64,000 nt of DNA from positions 1-64,000 of the forward strand of contig JAVBYO010000011.1 of the NCBI GenBank assembly GCA_030823955.1. The letters are read 5' to 3'. The stretch is from Gallionellaceae bacterium. GTDB lineage: Bacteria; Pseudomonadota; Gammaproteobacteria; Burkholderiales; Gallionellaceae. Under the pieces are notes generated by a model. That model made no database searches. It was not told where the DNA came from and saw nothing but the letters and a program-made list of their open reading frames with translations. This document shows positions 45,634 through 53,968 of this stretch, one piece after another. The first letter of the stretch is position 1. The number at the start of each line of letters is the position of its first letter. The translations under genes were made by a program, and so were the position numbers.

Positions 45634-46808
45634 AATTCCTGGTCTGGTTATTGGCCCTGTTCGCCGCCGCCGTGGCGTTGACCCTTGCCGCCCGCAATCC
45701 GGGTTACGTGCAACTGGTCTATCCGCCCTACCGCATGGAGATGTCGCTCACCTTCTTCGTGCTGGCGCTGCTGGCCCTGTTCGTTGCGGGTTATATGGCG
45801 GTTCGCTTGCTGAGTGCCGCCGTGCGACTGCCTGCCTACGTGCGCGCTTTCCGCATCGAGCGTTCGCGCAGCAAAGGCCGTGCTGCCATGATGGAAGCGC
45901 TGACTGCTTTCTTTGAAGGCCGTTATGCGGCGGCGGAAAAGGCTGCCGTGCGCGCCATGGAGCTGGGCGAACAGTCCGGCCTCAACCCCATCGTCGCCGC
46001 CCGTGCCGCGCATGAGTTGCGCGAGTTCGACAAACGCGATGCTTATCTGGCCGATGCCGAGAGCAAGACCGTGGGTGAGGCGACCATGCGCCTGATGGCC
46101 AAGACCGAATTCCAGCTTGACCAGAAACAACCGCAGTCCGCGCTGAGTTCACTGAAAGAACTCGACACCGCCGGAGTGCGCCGCCATGTTGGTGCACTGA
46201 CATTGGAACTCAAGGCACAGCAACAGGCGAAGAACTGGGATGCCGTGCTGGAGGTGGCGACTCAACTGGAAAAACGCAACGCCATCGACGCGACACTGGT
46301 GATGCAACTACGCCAGCAAGCCTGGCTGGAAAAACTGCGCACCCAGGCACGCGACATCGCCTCGTTGCGCGCATTGTGGAAGACTGTGCCGGGTGAATTC
46401 AAACGCCGCCCCAAGATCGCCACTGTCGCGGTGCAGGGGTTCCTGAAGTTCCAGGATGCCGTCAGCGCCAGCAGATTGCTGGCGGAATGTCTCAACGCGC
46501 AATGGGATACCGGCCTGGTCGCCTTGTACGGCGACTGTTATTCCGACGACATCGTCGCCCAGATCGACCAAGCCGAACGCTGGCTCAAGATTCACACCGA
46601 CGATGCCGGGCTGCTGCTGGCGCTGGGGAAACTCTGCCTGCAACAGGGGTTATGGGGCAAGGCACAGAGTTATCTGGATGCCAGCCTCAGCCTCAATCCC
46701 AGCCGCGAAGCCTACACCGCGCTGGGACGGCTGGCTGAAAAGCTGGACAAGAAAGAAGACGCTTTTAATTACTACCATCTGGCGATGGAGCTGGAGGGCG
46801 GAAAGTAG
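45630..46808 (+). CDS. hemY: HemY protein (HemX/HemY membrane pair)
   Basis: A 392-aa protein. Two N-terminal membrane segments (about 1-22 and 38-62) are followed by a long TPR-like helical region (about 100-390), with SYLDASLSLNPSREAYTALG near the end. This is the HemY_N family, not protoporphyrinogen oxidase despite the shared symbol. It is coupled to hemX (ATGA). Its function in porphyrin metabolism is unclear. The hem operon ends here; the next 1.2 kb is an integron cassette remnant. Confidence 0.92.
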   Translation: MKFLVWLLALFAAAVALTLAARNPGYVQLVYPPYRMEMSLTFFVLALLALFVAGYMAVRLLSAAVRLPAYVRAFRIERSRSKGRAAMMEALTAFFEGRYAAAEKAAVRAMELGEQSGLNPIVAARAAHELREFDKRDAYLADAESKTVGEATMRLMAKTEFQLDQKQPQSALSSLKELDTAGVRRHVGALTLELKAQQQAKNWDAVLEVATQLEKRNAIDATLVMQLRQQAWLEKLRTQARDIASLRALWKTVPGEFKRRPKIATVAVQGFLKFQDAVSASRLLAECLNAQWDTGLVALYGDCYSDDIVAQIDQAERWLKIHTDDAGLLLALGKLCLQQGLWGKAQSYLDASLSLNPSREAYTALGRLAEKLDKKEDAFNYYHLAMELEGGK

Positions 46809-46975
46809 AGGGTGTATTTGTTCGCGCAACTAGGGGGTGTTTGAAATTGGGCGCCCAATTAAAACAGGGCATTCCATTAAGAGCCGCCAGATTAGGCACC
46901 TTGCTGGTGATTTTTAGGGTATCTACTTTACGTTAGGCATGACAGAACCCGCTCATCAGTCCTCGAAGGATCGCC
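46809..46975. other. Junction of the hem operon and the integron cassettes
   Basis: It contains a 16-bp perfect palindrome AATTGGGCGCCCAATT (46846-46861). It ends with the recombination core GTTAGGC at 46932-46938, just before the first cassette gene. No full attC partner (GCCTAAC) is visible upstream, so the core may be the remnant of an attI or a degraded attC. Confidence 0.55.
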
Positions 46976-47398
46976 ATGACACACCACATCACGATATTTC
47001 TCCTCCTTGCTCTTCTACCACTCGCCGCCAGTGCTCAGGGCAACTGTGACACCCAGGCCGAAGCAGAGCAAAATCGAATCATTCGTGAGTTTTCTAGCCA
47101 GCCTCCATCAAAACATGACCAGGAAGCGTACCTCTCTTGGGCCAAGAACATGAATGCTGCCCTTGCTGCTGTTGGGCAGCGTCATGAGGATTGTCGTCGA
47201 TCCAGCAGGACGGCGATCCCGCCGGCCACTGTCGCAAAGGAAGAGGAGTGCATTGCAGGGAGCAACCGCCGCGCAGAAGAATTCGAAAAGAGATATCGAG
47301 GGCGAACCCTAACCGCGCAAGAACAAACAATCAGGCGCGCCGAGGAGCAGCGCTTAATCGAAGAGCGCATGTCATGCACAAGCCGCGCAAATCGGTAG
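46976..47398 (+). CDS. Cassette-encoded secreted protein of unknown function
   Basis: A 140-aa protein that I do not recognise. The N-terminus (MTHHITIFLLLALLPLAASA) is a clear signal peptide with a cleavage site near AQG. The mature part is helical, charged and rich in Arg/Glu, with four cysteines (NCDT, EDCRR, EECIAG, MSCTS) that could form two disulfides. GAAGGA five bases before the ATG is a good ribosome site. It is the first cassette gene; its attC begins 16 bases after the stop. Codon use looks less GC-biased at third positions than in neighbouring flagellar genes. Confidence 0.7.
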   Translation: MTHHITIFLLLALLPLAASAQGNCDTQAEAEQNRIIREFSSQPPSKHDQEAYLSWAKNMNAALAAVGQRHEDCRRSSRTAIPPATVAKEEECIAGSNRRAEEFEKRYRGRTLTAQEQTIRRAEEQRLIEERMSCTSRANR

Positions 47399-47413
47399 GG
47401 ATGCGGCTACAAC

Positions 47414-47483
47414 GCCCAACCCGGCAGTCCACACGGACGCTGCGCGATAAAGCCGCGCAGCGCCGGTTAGCTCTACGTTGGGT
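47414..47483 (+). other. attC site of cassette 1
   Basis: A 70-bp site from R'' GCCCAAC (47414-47420) to R' GTTGGGT (47477-47483), both matching RYYYAAC and GTTRRRY. Inner arms CCGGC / GCCGG pair, and a central GCTGCGCG / CGCGCAGC stem completes the attC hairpin. It lies 16 bases after the stop of the first cassette gene. Confidence 0.85.
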
Positions 47484-47511
47484 GGCGTGTTAAGGCTTAG
47501 ATCGAGATCAA

Positions 47512-47856
47512 ATGGAACCTGAATCGAAGCTGCGTGCCATCAAAGCGATCCACACCCTAGTGTGGGCGGTCTTTGCGGGCGCCATAGTCGCGATCCCGTT
47601 CTATGCTGCGGCCGGAAGCGTGCAGGTGGCGTGGGCTCTAATCGGCTTCGTCTTCCTTGAGGTCGCCGTCCTTCTTGCCAACCGGATGATGTGTCCTCTA
47701 ACCGCCGTGGCGGGGCGCTATACATCCGAGCGCCAGGACAACTTCGATATCTATTTGCCGCTCTGGCTTGCCCGCCATAACAAGGAGGTCTTTGGTGGGC
47801 TCTACGTTGCAGGTATCGTCTACACCATATGGGTGTCGGTACAGGCCGCCACCTAA
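47512..47856 (+). CDS. Cassette-encoded small membrane protein of unknown function
   Basis: A 114-aa protein with three hydrophobic segments (about 15-36, 39-58 and 93-112). Between the second and third lies a conserved-looking loop, MMCPLTAVAGRYTSERQDNF. I do not recognise the family with certainty; the CPLT loop is reminiscent of DUF2784-like small membrane proteins. The stop codon TAA is part of the R'' core of the following attC, typical of integron cassettes. The ribosome site GAGA is weak. Confidence 0.7.
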   Translation: MEPESKLRAIKAIHTLVWAVFAGAIVAIPFYAAAGSVQVAWALIGFVFLEVAVLLANRMMCPLTAVAGRYTSERQDNFDIYLPLWLARHNKEVFGGLYVAGIVYTIWVSVQAAT

Positions 47857-47914
47857 CCATTCGCTGCAGGCGCGACTGCCCTGACGGGCAGCGGCCTGAG
47901 CTCAAACGTTGTGG
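47851..47914 (+). other. attC site of cassette 2 (degenerate right end)
   Basis: A 64-bp site. R'' is ACCTAAC (47851-47857), followed by CATTCGCTGCAGGC. The left half is like common attC sites (TAACAATTCG-type). The middle GCTGCCC / GGGCAGC-type stem and GGCCTGAGCTCAAAC precede GTTGTGG (47908-47914), which only partly matches GTTRRRY. The mismatch suggests decay at the array end. Confidence 0.65.
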
Positions 47915-48058
47915 TCGGGTCTTGCAACCAAGCAAAATCCTGATGCCTGATTTCAGTAACACACTCTTCCGAGAAAAACACCACAAACCCCGCCCTGTTC
48001 CTCGGATCGTTTTGACGCGACATCCGGATAATCGCCATGACTAATGGAGTAATCAGTT

Positions 48059-49219
48059 ATGGCAGCGGAAGACAGCGATCTAGAAAAAACGGAACAGCCC
48101 TCACAGCGGCGCCTAGACCAGGCGCGTGAGGAGGGGCAGGTCGCGCGTTCGCGCGAACTTTCCACGTTTGCTGTGGTGATGGCGGGCGGGGCGGGGCTGT
48201 GGTTGATGGGGTCTTCGTTGTCGCAGGCGCTCATCAAGCTGTTGCGCGAGGGACTGACGCTGAACCCCGATCTGGTGTTCAAATCCGAAGTGTTGATGCC
48301 GCATCTGCATTCTTTATCCATGGCCACGTTGCTGGCCTTTTTGCCGTTTCTGCTGTTGCTGCTGGGGGTGGCCACCTTTTCGCCGTTGTTGCTGAACGGC
48401 TGGCTGTTCACCATGAAGCCGCTGGTTCCCAATTTCTCCAAGCTCAATCCGGCCACCGGTATCGGGCGGATGTTCTCCGTGCATAGTCTGGTCGAGTTGC
48501 TCAAGGCCATTGCCAAGTCGGTGGTGGTTGGCGGTGTCGGTGCCTGGGTGATCTGGCATAACCGCGACACTGTGCTGTTGCTGGTGAGTGAGCCGGTGAT
48601 CATGTCTATCCCGCATCTGGGCAGTGTGATGTGGTCGTGTTTCGCCGCCATCATGGGCGGGATGCTGCTGATCGTGGCGGTGGATGTGCCGTTCCAGTTG
48701 TGGGAGCACAACAAGAAGCTGAAGATGACCAAGGAAGAAGTGCGCAAAGAGGCCAAAGAGACCGAGGGCGATCCGCAGGTCAAGGGCAAGATCCGCAGCT
48801 TGCAGCGCGAGATGGCTCGCCGCCGCATGATGTCGGAGATCCCGACCGCCGATGTGGTGGTGACCAACCCGACCCACTTCTCGGTGGCGTTGAAATACAG
48901 CGAAGACGGTATGCGTGCGCCGGTGGTGGTGGCCAAAGGTACCCACCTGATGGCGGCCAAGATCAAGGAGATCGCCAAACTGAACAATGTGCCTATCCTG
49001 GAAGCGCCGCCTTTGGCGCGTGCCTTGTATAAACACACCGACCTCGGTCAGGCGATCCCGGAAGCGTTGTATACCGCTGTCGCCGAAGTGCTGGCCTATG
49101 TCTACCAGTTGAAACGTTACAAGGCGGTCGGCGGTATGTATCCGCAAGAGCCGGGTGAATTGCCGGTGCCGAAGGAGCTCGATCCCTATACCACCAACCC
49201 TGAGTTGGCGGCGGATTAG
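48059..49219 (+). CDS. flhB: Flagellar export switch protein FlhB
   Basis: A 386-aa inner-membrane protein of the type III flagellar export gate. Four membrane segments (about 35-215) are followed by the cytoplasmic domain with the autocleavage motif NPTH at residues 270-273 (VVVTNPTHFSVALKY), the switch that changes export from rod/hook to filament. The N-terminus EKTEQPSQRRLDQAREEGQV is typical. GGAG lies nine bases ahead of the ATG. The nearest upstream gene is an integron cassette, so flhB needs its own promoter in 47915-48058; none was recognised. Confidence 0.96.
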   Translation: MAAEDSDLEKTEQPSQRRLDQAREEGQVARSRELSTFAVVMAGGAGLWLMGSSLSQALIKLLREGLTLNPDLVFKSEVLMPHLHSLSMATLLAFLPFLLLLLGVATFSPLLLNGWLFTMKPLVPNFSKLNPATGIGRMFSVHSLVELLKAIAKSVVVGGVGAWVIWHNRDTVLLLVSEPVIMSIPHLGSVMWSCFAAIMGGMLLIVAVDVPFQLWEHNKKLKMTKEEVRKEAKETEGDPQVKGKIRSLQREMARRRMMSEIPTADVVVTNPTHFSVALKYSEDGMRAPVVVAKGTHLMAAKIKEIAKLNNVPILEAPPLARALYKHTDLGQAIPEALYTAVAEVLAYVYQLKRYKAVGGMYPQEPGELPVPKELDPYTTNPELAAD

Positions 49220-49705
49220 AGCGTGCCAAGCACCGTGAGATAAACAAAAAGGAGCAGAACCAGCCGAGAAATATCCATCGTTTTTTTCAATAGACGCGGG
49301 TCAGTCCCTGGGCTGGCCGCGTCCGTGTGTACCCAGCGGGCACGCCGGTTATCTCTTAGGGACGGTCTGATTAAGCCCGTTCGTGGTGAGTGTTTTCCGT
49401 TCGCTCCCTCGATACACCGCACAAGCGCGGTACTCGGGACGAACGGAAAACGTATCGAACCATAGTGTTCGGACTTAATCAGACCGTCCTTAGGATAGCC
49501 CGCGTCGTGCCTGTTGCCGCAACCTTTCCCTGCGCCTCTGCGCGCGGAGAGTGGCGGCTGCCCGGCTTCATCCGCCGGCTCATCGCTATAAATAGCCGCA
49601 GAAAACCCCTTCTATTCGCCCGCTCGTTTTTTTGGGAAGTTCCGATAATGGAGCCTACTAACGGATTGTTTCAGCGGTACGAACCCAGAAGGAAGGATGC
49701 GGCAA
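49220..49705. other. flhB-flhA intergenic region
   Basis: 486 bases, unusually long for adjacent flhB and flhA. It holds the MITE-like element at 49355-49494. Outside it, 49220-49354 and 49495-49680 have no gene or clear promoter motif. Confidence 0.6.
49355..49494. mobile_element. MITE-like element with terminal inverted repeats and target duplication
   Basis: The 128-bp element (49361-49488) has perfect 15-bp terminal inverted repeats GACGGTCTGATTAAG / CTTAATCAGACCGTC. It is flanked on both sides by the direct repeat CTTAGG (49355-49360 and 49489-49494), a likely 6-bp target-site duplication. A second internal pair, GTTTTCCGTTC / GAACGGAAAAC (49392-49402 and 49441-49451), makes the whole unit fold as one long imperfect hairpin. 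It encodes no protein, so it would need a transposase in trans. Confidence 0.8.
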
Positions 49706-51787
49706 ATGAATTTCTTACTCATACTTCAGGATAGCTTCAAGCGCTCGGGCTTGCGCAGCATGGCCGGCCCCATCCTGATCGTGTTGATCCTGGCGATGAT
49801 GGTGCTGCCGCTGCCGCCGTTCCTGCTGGATATCCTGTTCACGTTCAACATCGCCATGGCGATCATGGTGTTGCTGGTCAGCATGAACACCCTGAAGCCG
49901 CTCGATTTCGCCTCTTTCCCCACTGTGTTGCTGATCTCCACCTTGCTGCGCCTGTCGCTCAATGTGGCCTCGACCCGCGTGGTGCTGATGGAAGGCCACA
50001 CCGGCCCGGACGCGGCAGGTAAGGTGATCGAGTCGTTCGGCCACTTCCTGGTCGGCGGCAACTACGCGGTCGGTATCGTGGTGTTTGCGATCCTGGTGGT
50101 CATCAACTTCATGGTCATCACCAAAGGTGCCGGACGTATCGCCGAAGTGGGCGCACGTTTCACCTTGGATGCGATGCCGGGCAAACAGATGGCGATCGAC
50201 GCGGATCTGAACGCGGGTCTGATCGGTGAAGACGAAGCACGCCGCCGCCGTGCCGAAGTGGCGCAGGAAGCCGACTTCTACGGGGCGATGGACGGTGCGA
50301 GTAAATTCGTGCGCGGCGATGCGGTCGCGGGCATCATCATTCTGGCGATCAACCTGATCGGCGGTTTCGTGGTCGGCGTGTTGCAACACAATCTGGACAT
50401 GGGCACTGCGGCCAAGACTTACACGCTGTTGGCCATCGGTGACGGTCTGGTGGCACAGGTGCCCGCGCTGGTGATCTCCACCGCCGCCGGTCTGGTGGTG
50501 AGCCGTGTGACCAGCAACGAGAACATCGGTCAGCAACTGGTGAAACAGTTGTTCACCAGCCCGCAAGTATTGCTGTTGACCGCCGCCATCATCGGCATGA
50601 TGGGCATGATCCCCGGTATGCCGCATTTCGCTTTCCTGCTGCTGGCCGGTGCGATGGCATGGCTGGCTTACTTTATGTTGAATCGCGCCAAGAAGGCTGC
50701 TGAACAGCCGGTGGTCGAGACTGTGGCTGCGCCTCCTTCAGAAGCCCCCGAAGCCAGCTGGGAAGATGTGGCACAGGTGGATGTGCTGGGTCTGGAAGTG
50801 GGCTACCGCATCATCTCGCTGGTGGACAAGGCGCAGGATGGTGATCTGTTGCGCCGCATCAAAGGCATCCGCAAGAAATTCACTCAGGAGATGGGCTTCC
50901 TGCCTCCGCCGGTGCATATCCGCGACAACTTGGACCTGCGTCCGAATGCTTACCGCATCACTCTGAAGGGAGCCGAGATCGGTGTTGGCGAAGCGTATGC
51001 CAATATGTTCCTGGCCATCAATCCGGGCAGCGCCAACGGCGTGATCCCCGGCATACAAACTACCGATCCCGCATTCGGCTTGCCAGCGATCTGGATCGAA
51101 GGCGAGATGCGCGAGAACGCACAAGCCATGGGTTACACCGTGGTCGATGCCGGTACCGTGGTGGCAACACACATGAGTCATCTCATTCATACCCATGCAG
51201 CCGAGTTGCTCGGTCGCCAGGAGTTGCAACAACTGCTCGACCACGTCGGCAAGATCGCGCCGAAACTCACCGAAGACCTCGTGCCGAAACTGTTGCCGTT
51301 GTCGACTGTGCAGAAGGTCATGCAGAACCTGTTGGACGAAGGCATGCATATCCGCGATATGCGCACCATTCTGGAGACGCTGGCGGAACATGCGCCACGC
51401 ACCCAGGACGCGATGGTGCTGACCGGTCTGGTGCGTGTCGCCCTTGGCCCGGCCATCGTGCAGCAGTTCTACCCTTCAGTACAGGAGCTGCAAGTCATCG
51501 GTATGGACAAAGAATTGGAGCATGTGTTGTCGCAGGCGATCCAAGCGGGCGGCGGTTCCGCTATCGAGCCGGGTCTGGCCAGCACGCTGCTGCGCGAGGC
51601 ACGCTCTGCCGCCGAGACACAGGAACAAATGGGGTTGCCGACGGTGTTGCTGGTGCCGGGGCAGATACGTGATCTGCTGGCGCGTTTCCTGAAGCGCTCG
51701 TTGCCGCAGCTCAAAGTCATTTCGCATGAGGAAGTACCGGGATTCAAAACGGTTAGGGTTACATCTTTGGTAGGGGGTAGAGCATGA
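49706..51787 (+). CDS. flhA: Flagellar export gate protein FlhA
   Basis: A 693-aa export-gate protein. About eight membrane segments (about 15-325) are present, with the FHIPEP-type loop region MVITKGAGRIAEVGARFTLD and DAMPGKQMAIDADLNAG. The large cytoplasmic domain (about 360-693) docks chaperone-substrate complexes. I chose ATG 49706 with AAGGA eight bases upstream; ATG 49697 is only three bases past it. Its stop overlaps the flhF start (ATGA), so flhA-flhF-flhG-fliA form one coupled operon. Confidence 0.97.
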   Translation: MNFLLILQDSFKRSGLRSMAGPILIVLILAMMVLPLPPFLLDILFTFNIAMAIMVLLVSMNTLKPLDFASFPTVLLISTLLRLSLNVASTRVVLMEGHTGPDAAGKVIESFGHFLVGGNYAVGIVVFAILVVINFMVITKGAGRIAEVGARFTLDAMPGKQMAIDADLNAGLIGEDEARRRRAEVAQEADFYGAMDGASKFVRGDAVAGIIILAINLIGGFVVGVLQHNLDMGTAAKTYTLLAIGDGLVAQVPALVISTAAGLVVSRVTSNENIGQQLVKQLFTSPQVLLLTAAIIGMMGMIPGMPHFAFLLLAGAMAWLAYFMLNRAKKAAEQPVVETVAAPPSEAPEASWEDVAQVDVLGLEVGYRIISLVDKAQDGDLLRRIKGIRKKFTQEMGFLPPPVHIRDNLDLRPNAYRITLKGAEIGVGEAYANMFLAINPGSANGVIPGIQTTDPAFGLPAIWIEGEMRENAQAMGYTVVDAGTVVATHMSHLIHTHAAELLGRQELQQLLDHVGKIAPKLTEDLVPKLLPLSTVQKVMQNLLDEGMHIRDMRTILETLAEHAPRTQDAMVLTGLVRVALGPAIVQQFYPSVQELQVIGMDKELEHVLSQAIQAGGGSAIEPGLASTLLREARSAAETQEQMGLPTVLLVPGQIRDLLARFLKRSLPQLKVISHEEVPGFKTVRVTSLVGGRA

Positions 51788-53064
51788 ACGCAAAGAAATT
51801 TATCGCACTCAATTCACGCGAGGCATTGAGAATGGTGCGTGTCGAACTGGGAGACGATGCCGTTATTCTGTCCAACCGCAAGGTGGCGGACGGTGTTGAG
51901 ATCGTGGCGATGGGTAGTGCTGAGCTGTCGCGTCTGAGCGAGACGCGTGCCCCCGAAGTCAAGCCGGCGGCTCCCGTGAAGGCCTCCCCGACACTACAGG
52001 ATAAGGTGCTGAATCAGGCGGCGGCATTGGGTGCCAAGGTTCTGGATGCGAACACCAAACGCGAAGTCGCGGCGGCCAAGAAAGAAGAAGCGGTCGTGGC
52101 TAAGGTCGCAGTGTCGAGCGCCGAGCAGAGCGGCATCCTGAGCGAGATCAAAACCATGCACACGATGTTGCAAGAGCAGTTGGCCAGCATGGCCTGGAGC
52201 GATATGCAGCAGCGCAACCCGAAACGCAGCACTTTGCTGCGCGAGATGATCAACGTCGGATTCAGCCCGGCCCTGTCCAAACAGTTGCTCGACAAGATGC
52301 CGGCCAACGGCGACAGCACCTGGGTGCGCCGTATCCTGGGACACAACATCCGTGTCGCTTCGGCGCAGGAGGATGTGGTGGCACGCGGCGGCGTCTACGC
52401 GCTGGTCGGCCCCACCGGTGTGGGCAAGACCACCACCACCGCCAAACTGGCGGCGCGTGCGGTGGTGCGTTACGGTGCGGACAAGGTGGCACTCATCACC
52501 ACCGACAGTTATCGTATCGGTGCACACGAACAACTCAAGATCTACGGCAAGATCCTCGGGGTGACCGTACATGCCGTGCGCGATACGGAAGACCTCAAGC
52601 TGACCCTGTCCGGCCTGAAACACAAACATCTGGTGCTGATCGATACCATGGGTGTGGGACAGCGCGACAGCCGCGTGGCGTCACAGGCGGAGATGTTCGA
52701 CGCAGCCGGTGTGCAGCGTCTGCTGTTGCTGAATGCGACCAGTGCCGGCGGCACGCTGGACGACGTGGTGCGTATGTATCACGGTAGCGGCGTGGTGGGT
52801 TGCATCGCGACCAAACTGGACGAGGCCGTCACATTGGGTACGGTGCTGGATGTGGTGATCCGCCACAAACTGTCCCTGCACTACATCGCCAGCGGCCAGC
52901 GTGTTCCCGAGGATCTGCACGAAGTGAATCTGGATTATCTGTTGCACCGCGCTTTCAAGGCGAGTGCGCAGCCCAGCGCATTCGAGGTGAAAGAATTGGA
53001 GTTCCCCGCTTTTATGGCCGCTGCCGCTGTTGCACCTATGATGCGAGCCGAACATGCGATATGA
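51784..53064 (+). CDS. flhF: Flagellar biosynthesis GTPase FlhF (SRP family)
   Basis: A 426-aa SRP-type GTPase that sets the number and place of polar flagella. The N-terminal basic region (about 1-130, starting MNAKKFIALNSREALRMVR) is followed by the N/G domains. The P-loop GPTGVGKTTTTAKLA is at about 209-223, then TTDSYRIGAHEQL and the G-motif LIDTMGVGQRD, with ATKLDEA near the end. It overlaps flhA by four and flhG by eleven bases. With FlhG it implies few, polar flagella. Confidence 0.95.
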   Translation: MNAKKFIALNSREALRMVRVELGDDAVILSNRKVADGVEIVAMGSAELSRLSETRAPEVKPAAPVKASPTLQDKVLNQAAALGAKVLDANTKREVAAAKKEEAVVAKVAVSSAEQSGILSEIKTMHTMLQEQLASMAWSDMQQRNPKRSTLLREMINVGFSPALSKQLLDKMPANGDSTWVRRILGHNIRVASAQEDVVARGGVYALVGPTGVGKTTTTAKLAARAVVRYGADKVALITTDSYRIGAHEQLKIYGKILGVTVHAVRDTEDLKLTLSGLKHKHLVLIDTMGVGQRDSRVASQAEMFDAAGVQRLLLLNATSAGGTLDDVVRMYHGSGVVGCIATKLDEAVTLGTVLDVVIRHKLSLHYIASGQRVPEDLHEVNLDYLLHRAFKASAQPSAFEVKELEFPAFMAAAAVAPMMRAEHAI

Positions 53065-53968
53065 CAATCTGACAGGCGTTTCCTCTCCATTCGGGGATCA
53101 GGCCGAAGGACTGCGCCGCTTGTTGGCCAGGACTGCGGCACATGTGGTCACCGTGGTCGGTGCGCGCAGCGGACTGGGCGCGACCAGTGTGGTGGTCAAT
53201 CTGGCAGCGGCGTGGGGTGCGGCTGGCAAAGACGTCCTGATCCTGGACGAACATCTGTCCACCAATAACGTGGCCAATACTCTGGCGCTGAAGCCCCGCT
53301 ACGATCTGTTGAATGTGATTCGCGGAGACAAAACGCTGCGCGAAGTTATGTTGCACGGCGGTGACGGTGTGCAGGTGTTGCCCGTGGCGCGCGCCATGCA
53401 GGCGCTGCCGAGGCTGGACGAGGCCGAACGTGACCGGCTGCTGGATATTCTGAATCAGGCCTCCAGAGGTATGGATGTGGTGCTGGTCGATGCCGCTGCG
53501 CGTGAAGGACATTCGGTCTGTGCCAGTTTGTCGGGCGACGAGCCGCTGATGCTGGTGTTGAATGCCACCGCCAGCGGTATCACGGAAAGTTACGCGATGC
53601 TCAAGCAGATGGCGCTGGACAATGGCAGACTCGCCTTTGACATCGTGGTGAACAAGGTCAAGAATGCGTCCGAAGCCAAGGCTATCTTCGACAATATGGC
53701 GCAACTGGCCAGACGCAATTTAGATGTGCGGCTGGAATATATGGGATATATTCCGGTTGATGAGAAGCTCAAACGTGCGACACAATTATGCCGTCCGGTC
53801 ATCGCGGCCTTTCCCGGCGCGGAATGCACCGGTGCATTCGGTGAGCTGGCACGCAATCTCGGCGAAGCGCGCAGCGATGCCGATGCGGATACGAGTGGTC
53901 TGACTAGAGTGATGCAACGACTGATCCGCCAGGCGCGACCCATGAATGTGGTGTCCGCTATCACATGA
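53054..53968 (+). CDS. flhG: FlhG/FleN-type MinD-like ATPase with degenerate Walker A
   Basis: A 304-aa ParA/MinD-family protein that limits flagellar number together with FlhF. The fold is clear (VVTVVGARSGLGATSVVVNL), but the deviant Walker A lacks both lysines: GARSGLGATS replaces the KGGVGKT-type loop. The usual switch I Asp is also changed (LILDEHLSTNN), although a Walker B-like VVLVDAAAREG remains. FlhG proteins of some other betaproteobacteria also deviate here. ATP hydrolysis is therefore doubtful. The start ATG overlaps the end of flhF by eleven bases. Confidence 0.88.
   Translation: MRYDNLTGVSSPFGDQAEGLRRLLARTAAHVVTVVGARSGLGATSVVVNLAAAWGAAGKDVLILDEHLSTNNVANTLALKPRYDLLNVIRGDKTLREVMLHGGDGVQVLPVARAMQALPRLDEAERDRLLDILNQASRGMDVVLVDAAAREGHSVCASLSGDEPLMLVLNATASGITESYAMLKQMALDNGRLAFDIVVNKVKNASEAKAIFDNMAQLARRNLDVRLEYMGYIPVDEKLKRATQLCRPVIAAFPGAECTGAFGELARNLGEARSDADADTSGLTRVMQRLIRQARPMNVVSAIT

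Larger units (their letters stand above)
46932..47914 (+). mobile_element. Two-cassette integron remnant without integrase (CALIN)
   Basis: From the core GTTAGGC (46932) to the second attC (47914). Two short genes in the same orientation each end at an attC site; the second stop codon lies inside the attC, as is typical of tight cassettes. No intI-like gene was found in the window. Such clusters of attC sites lacking an integrase are called CALINs. The genes are unrelated to their neighbours, hemY and flhB. Confidence 0.75.

Noticed and set aside
46809-46938. A complete attI or third attC site left of the first cassette
   Set aside because: Only the core GTTAGGC is visible; no complementary R'' core or paired arms were found upstream.
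49390-49734. Plus-strand open frame overlapping the MITE-like element and flhA
   Set aside because: It begins inside the inverted repeat and runs into flhA in another frame; no protein features.
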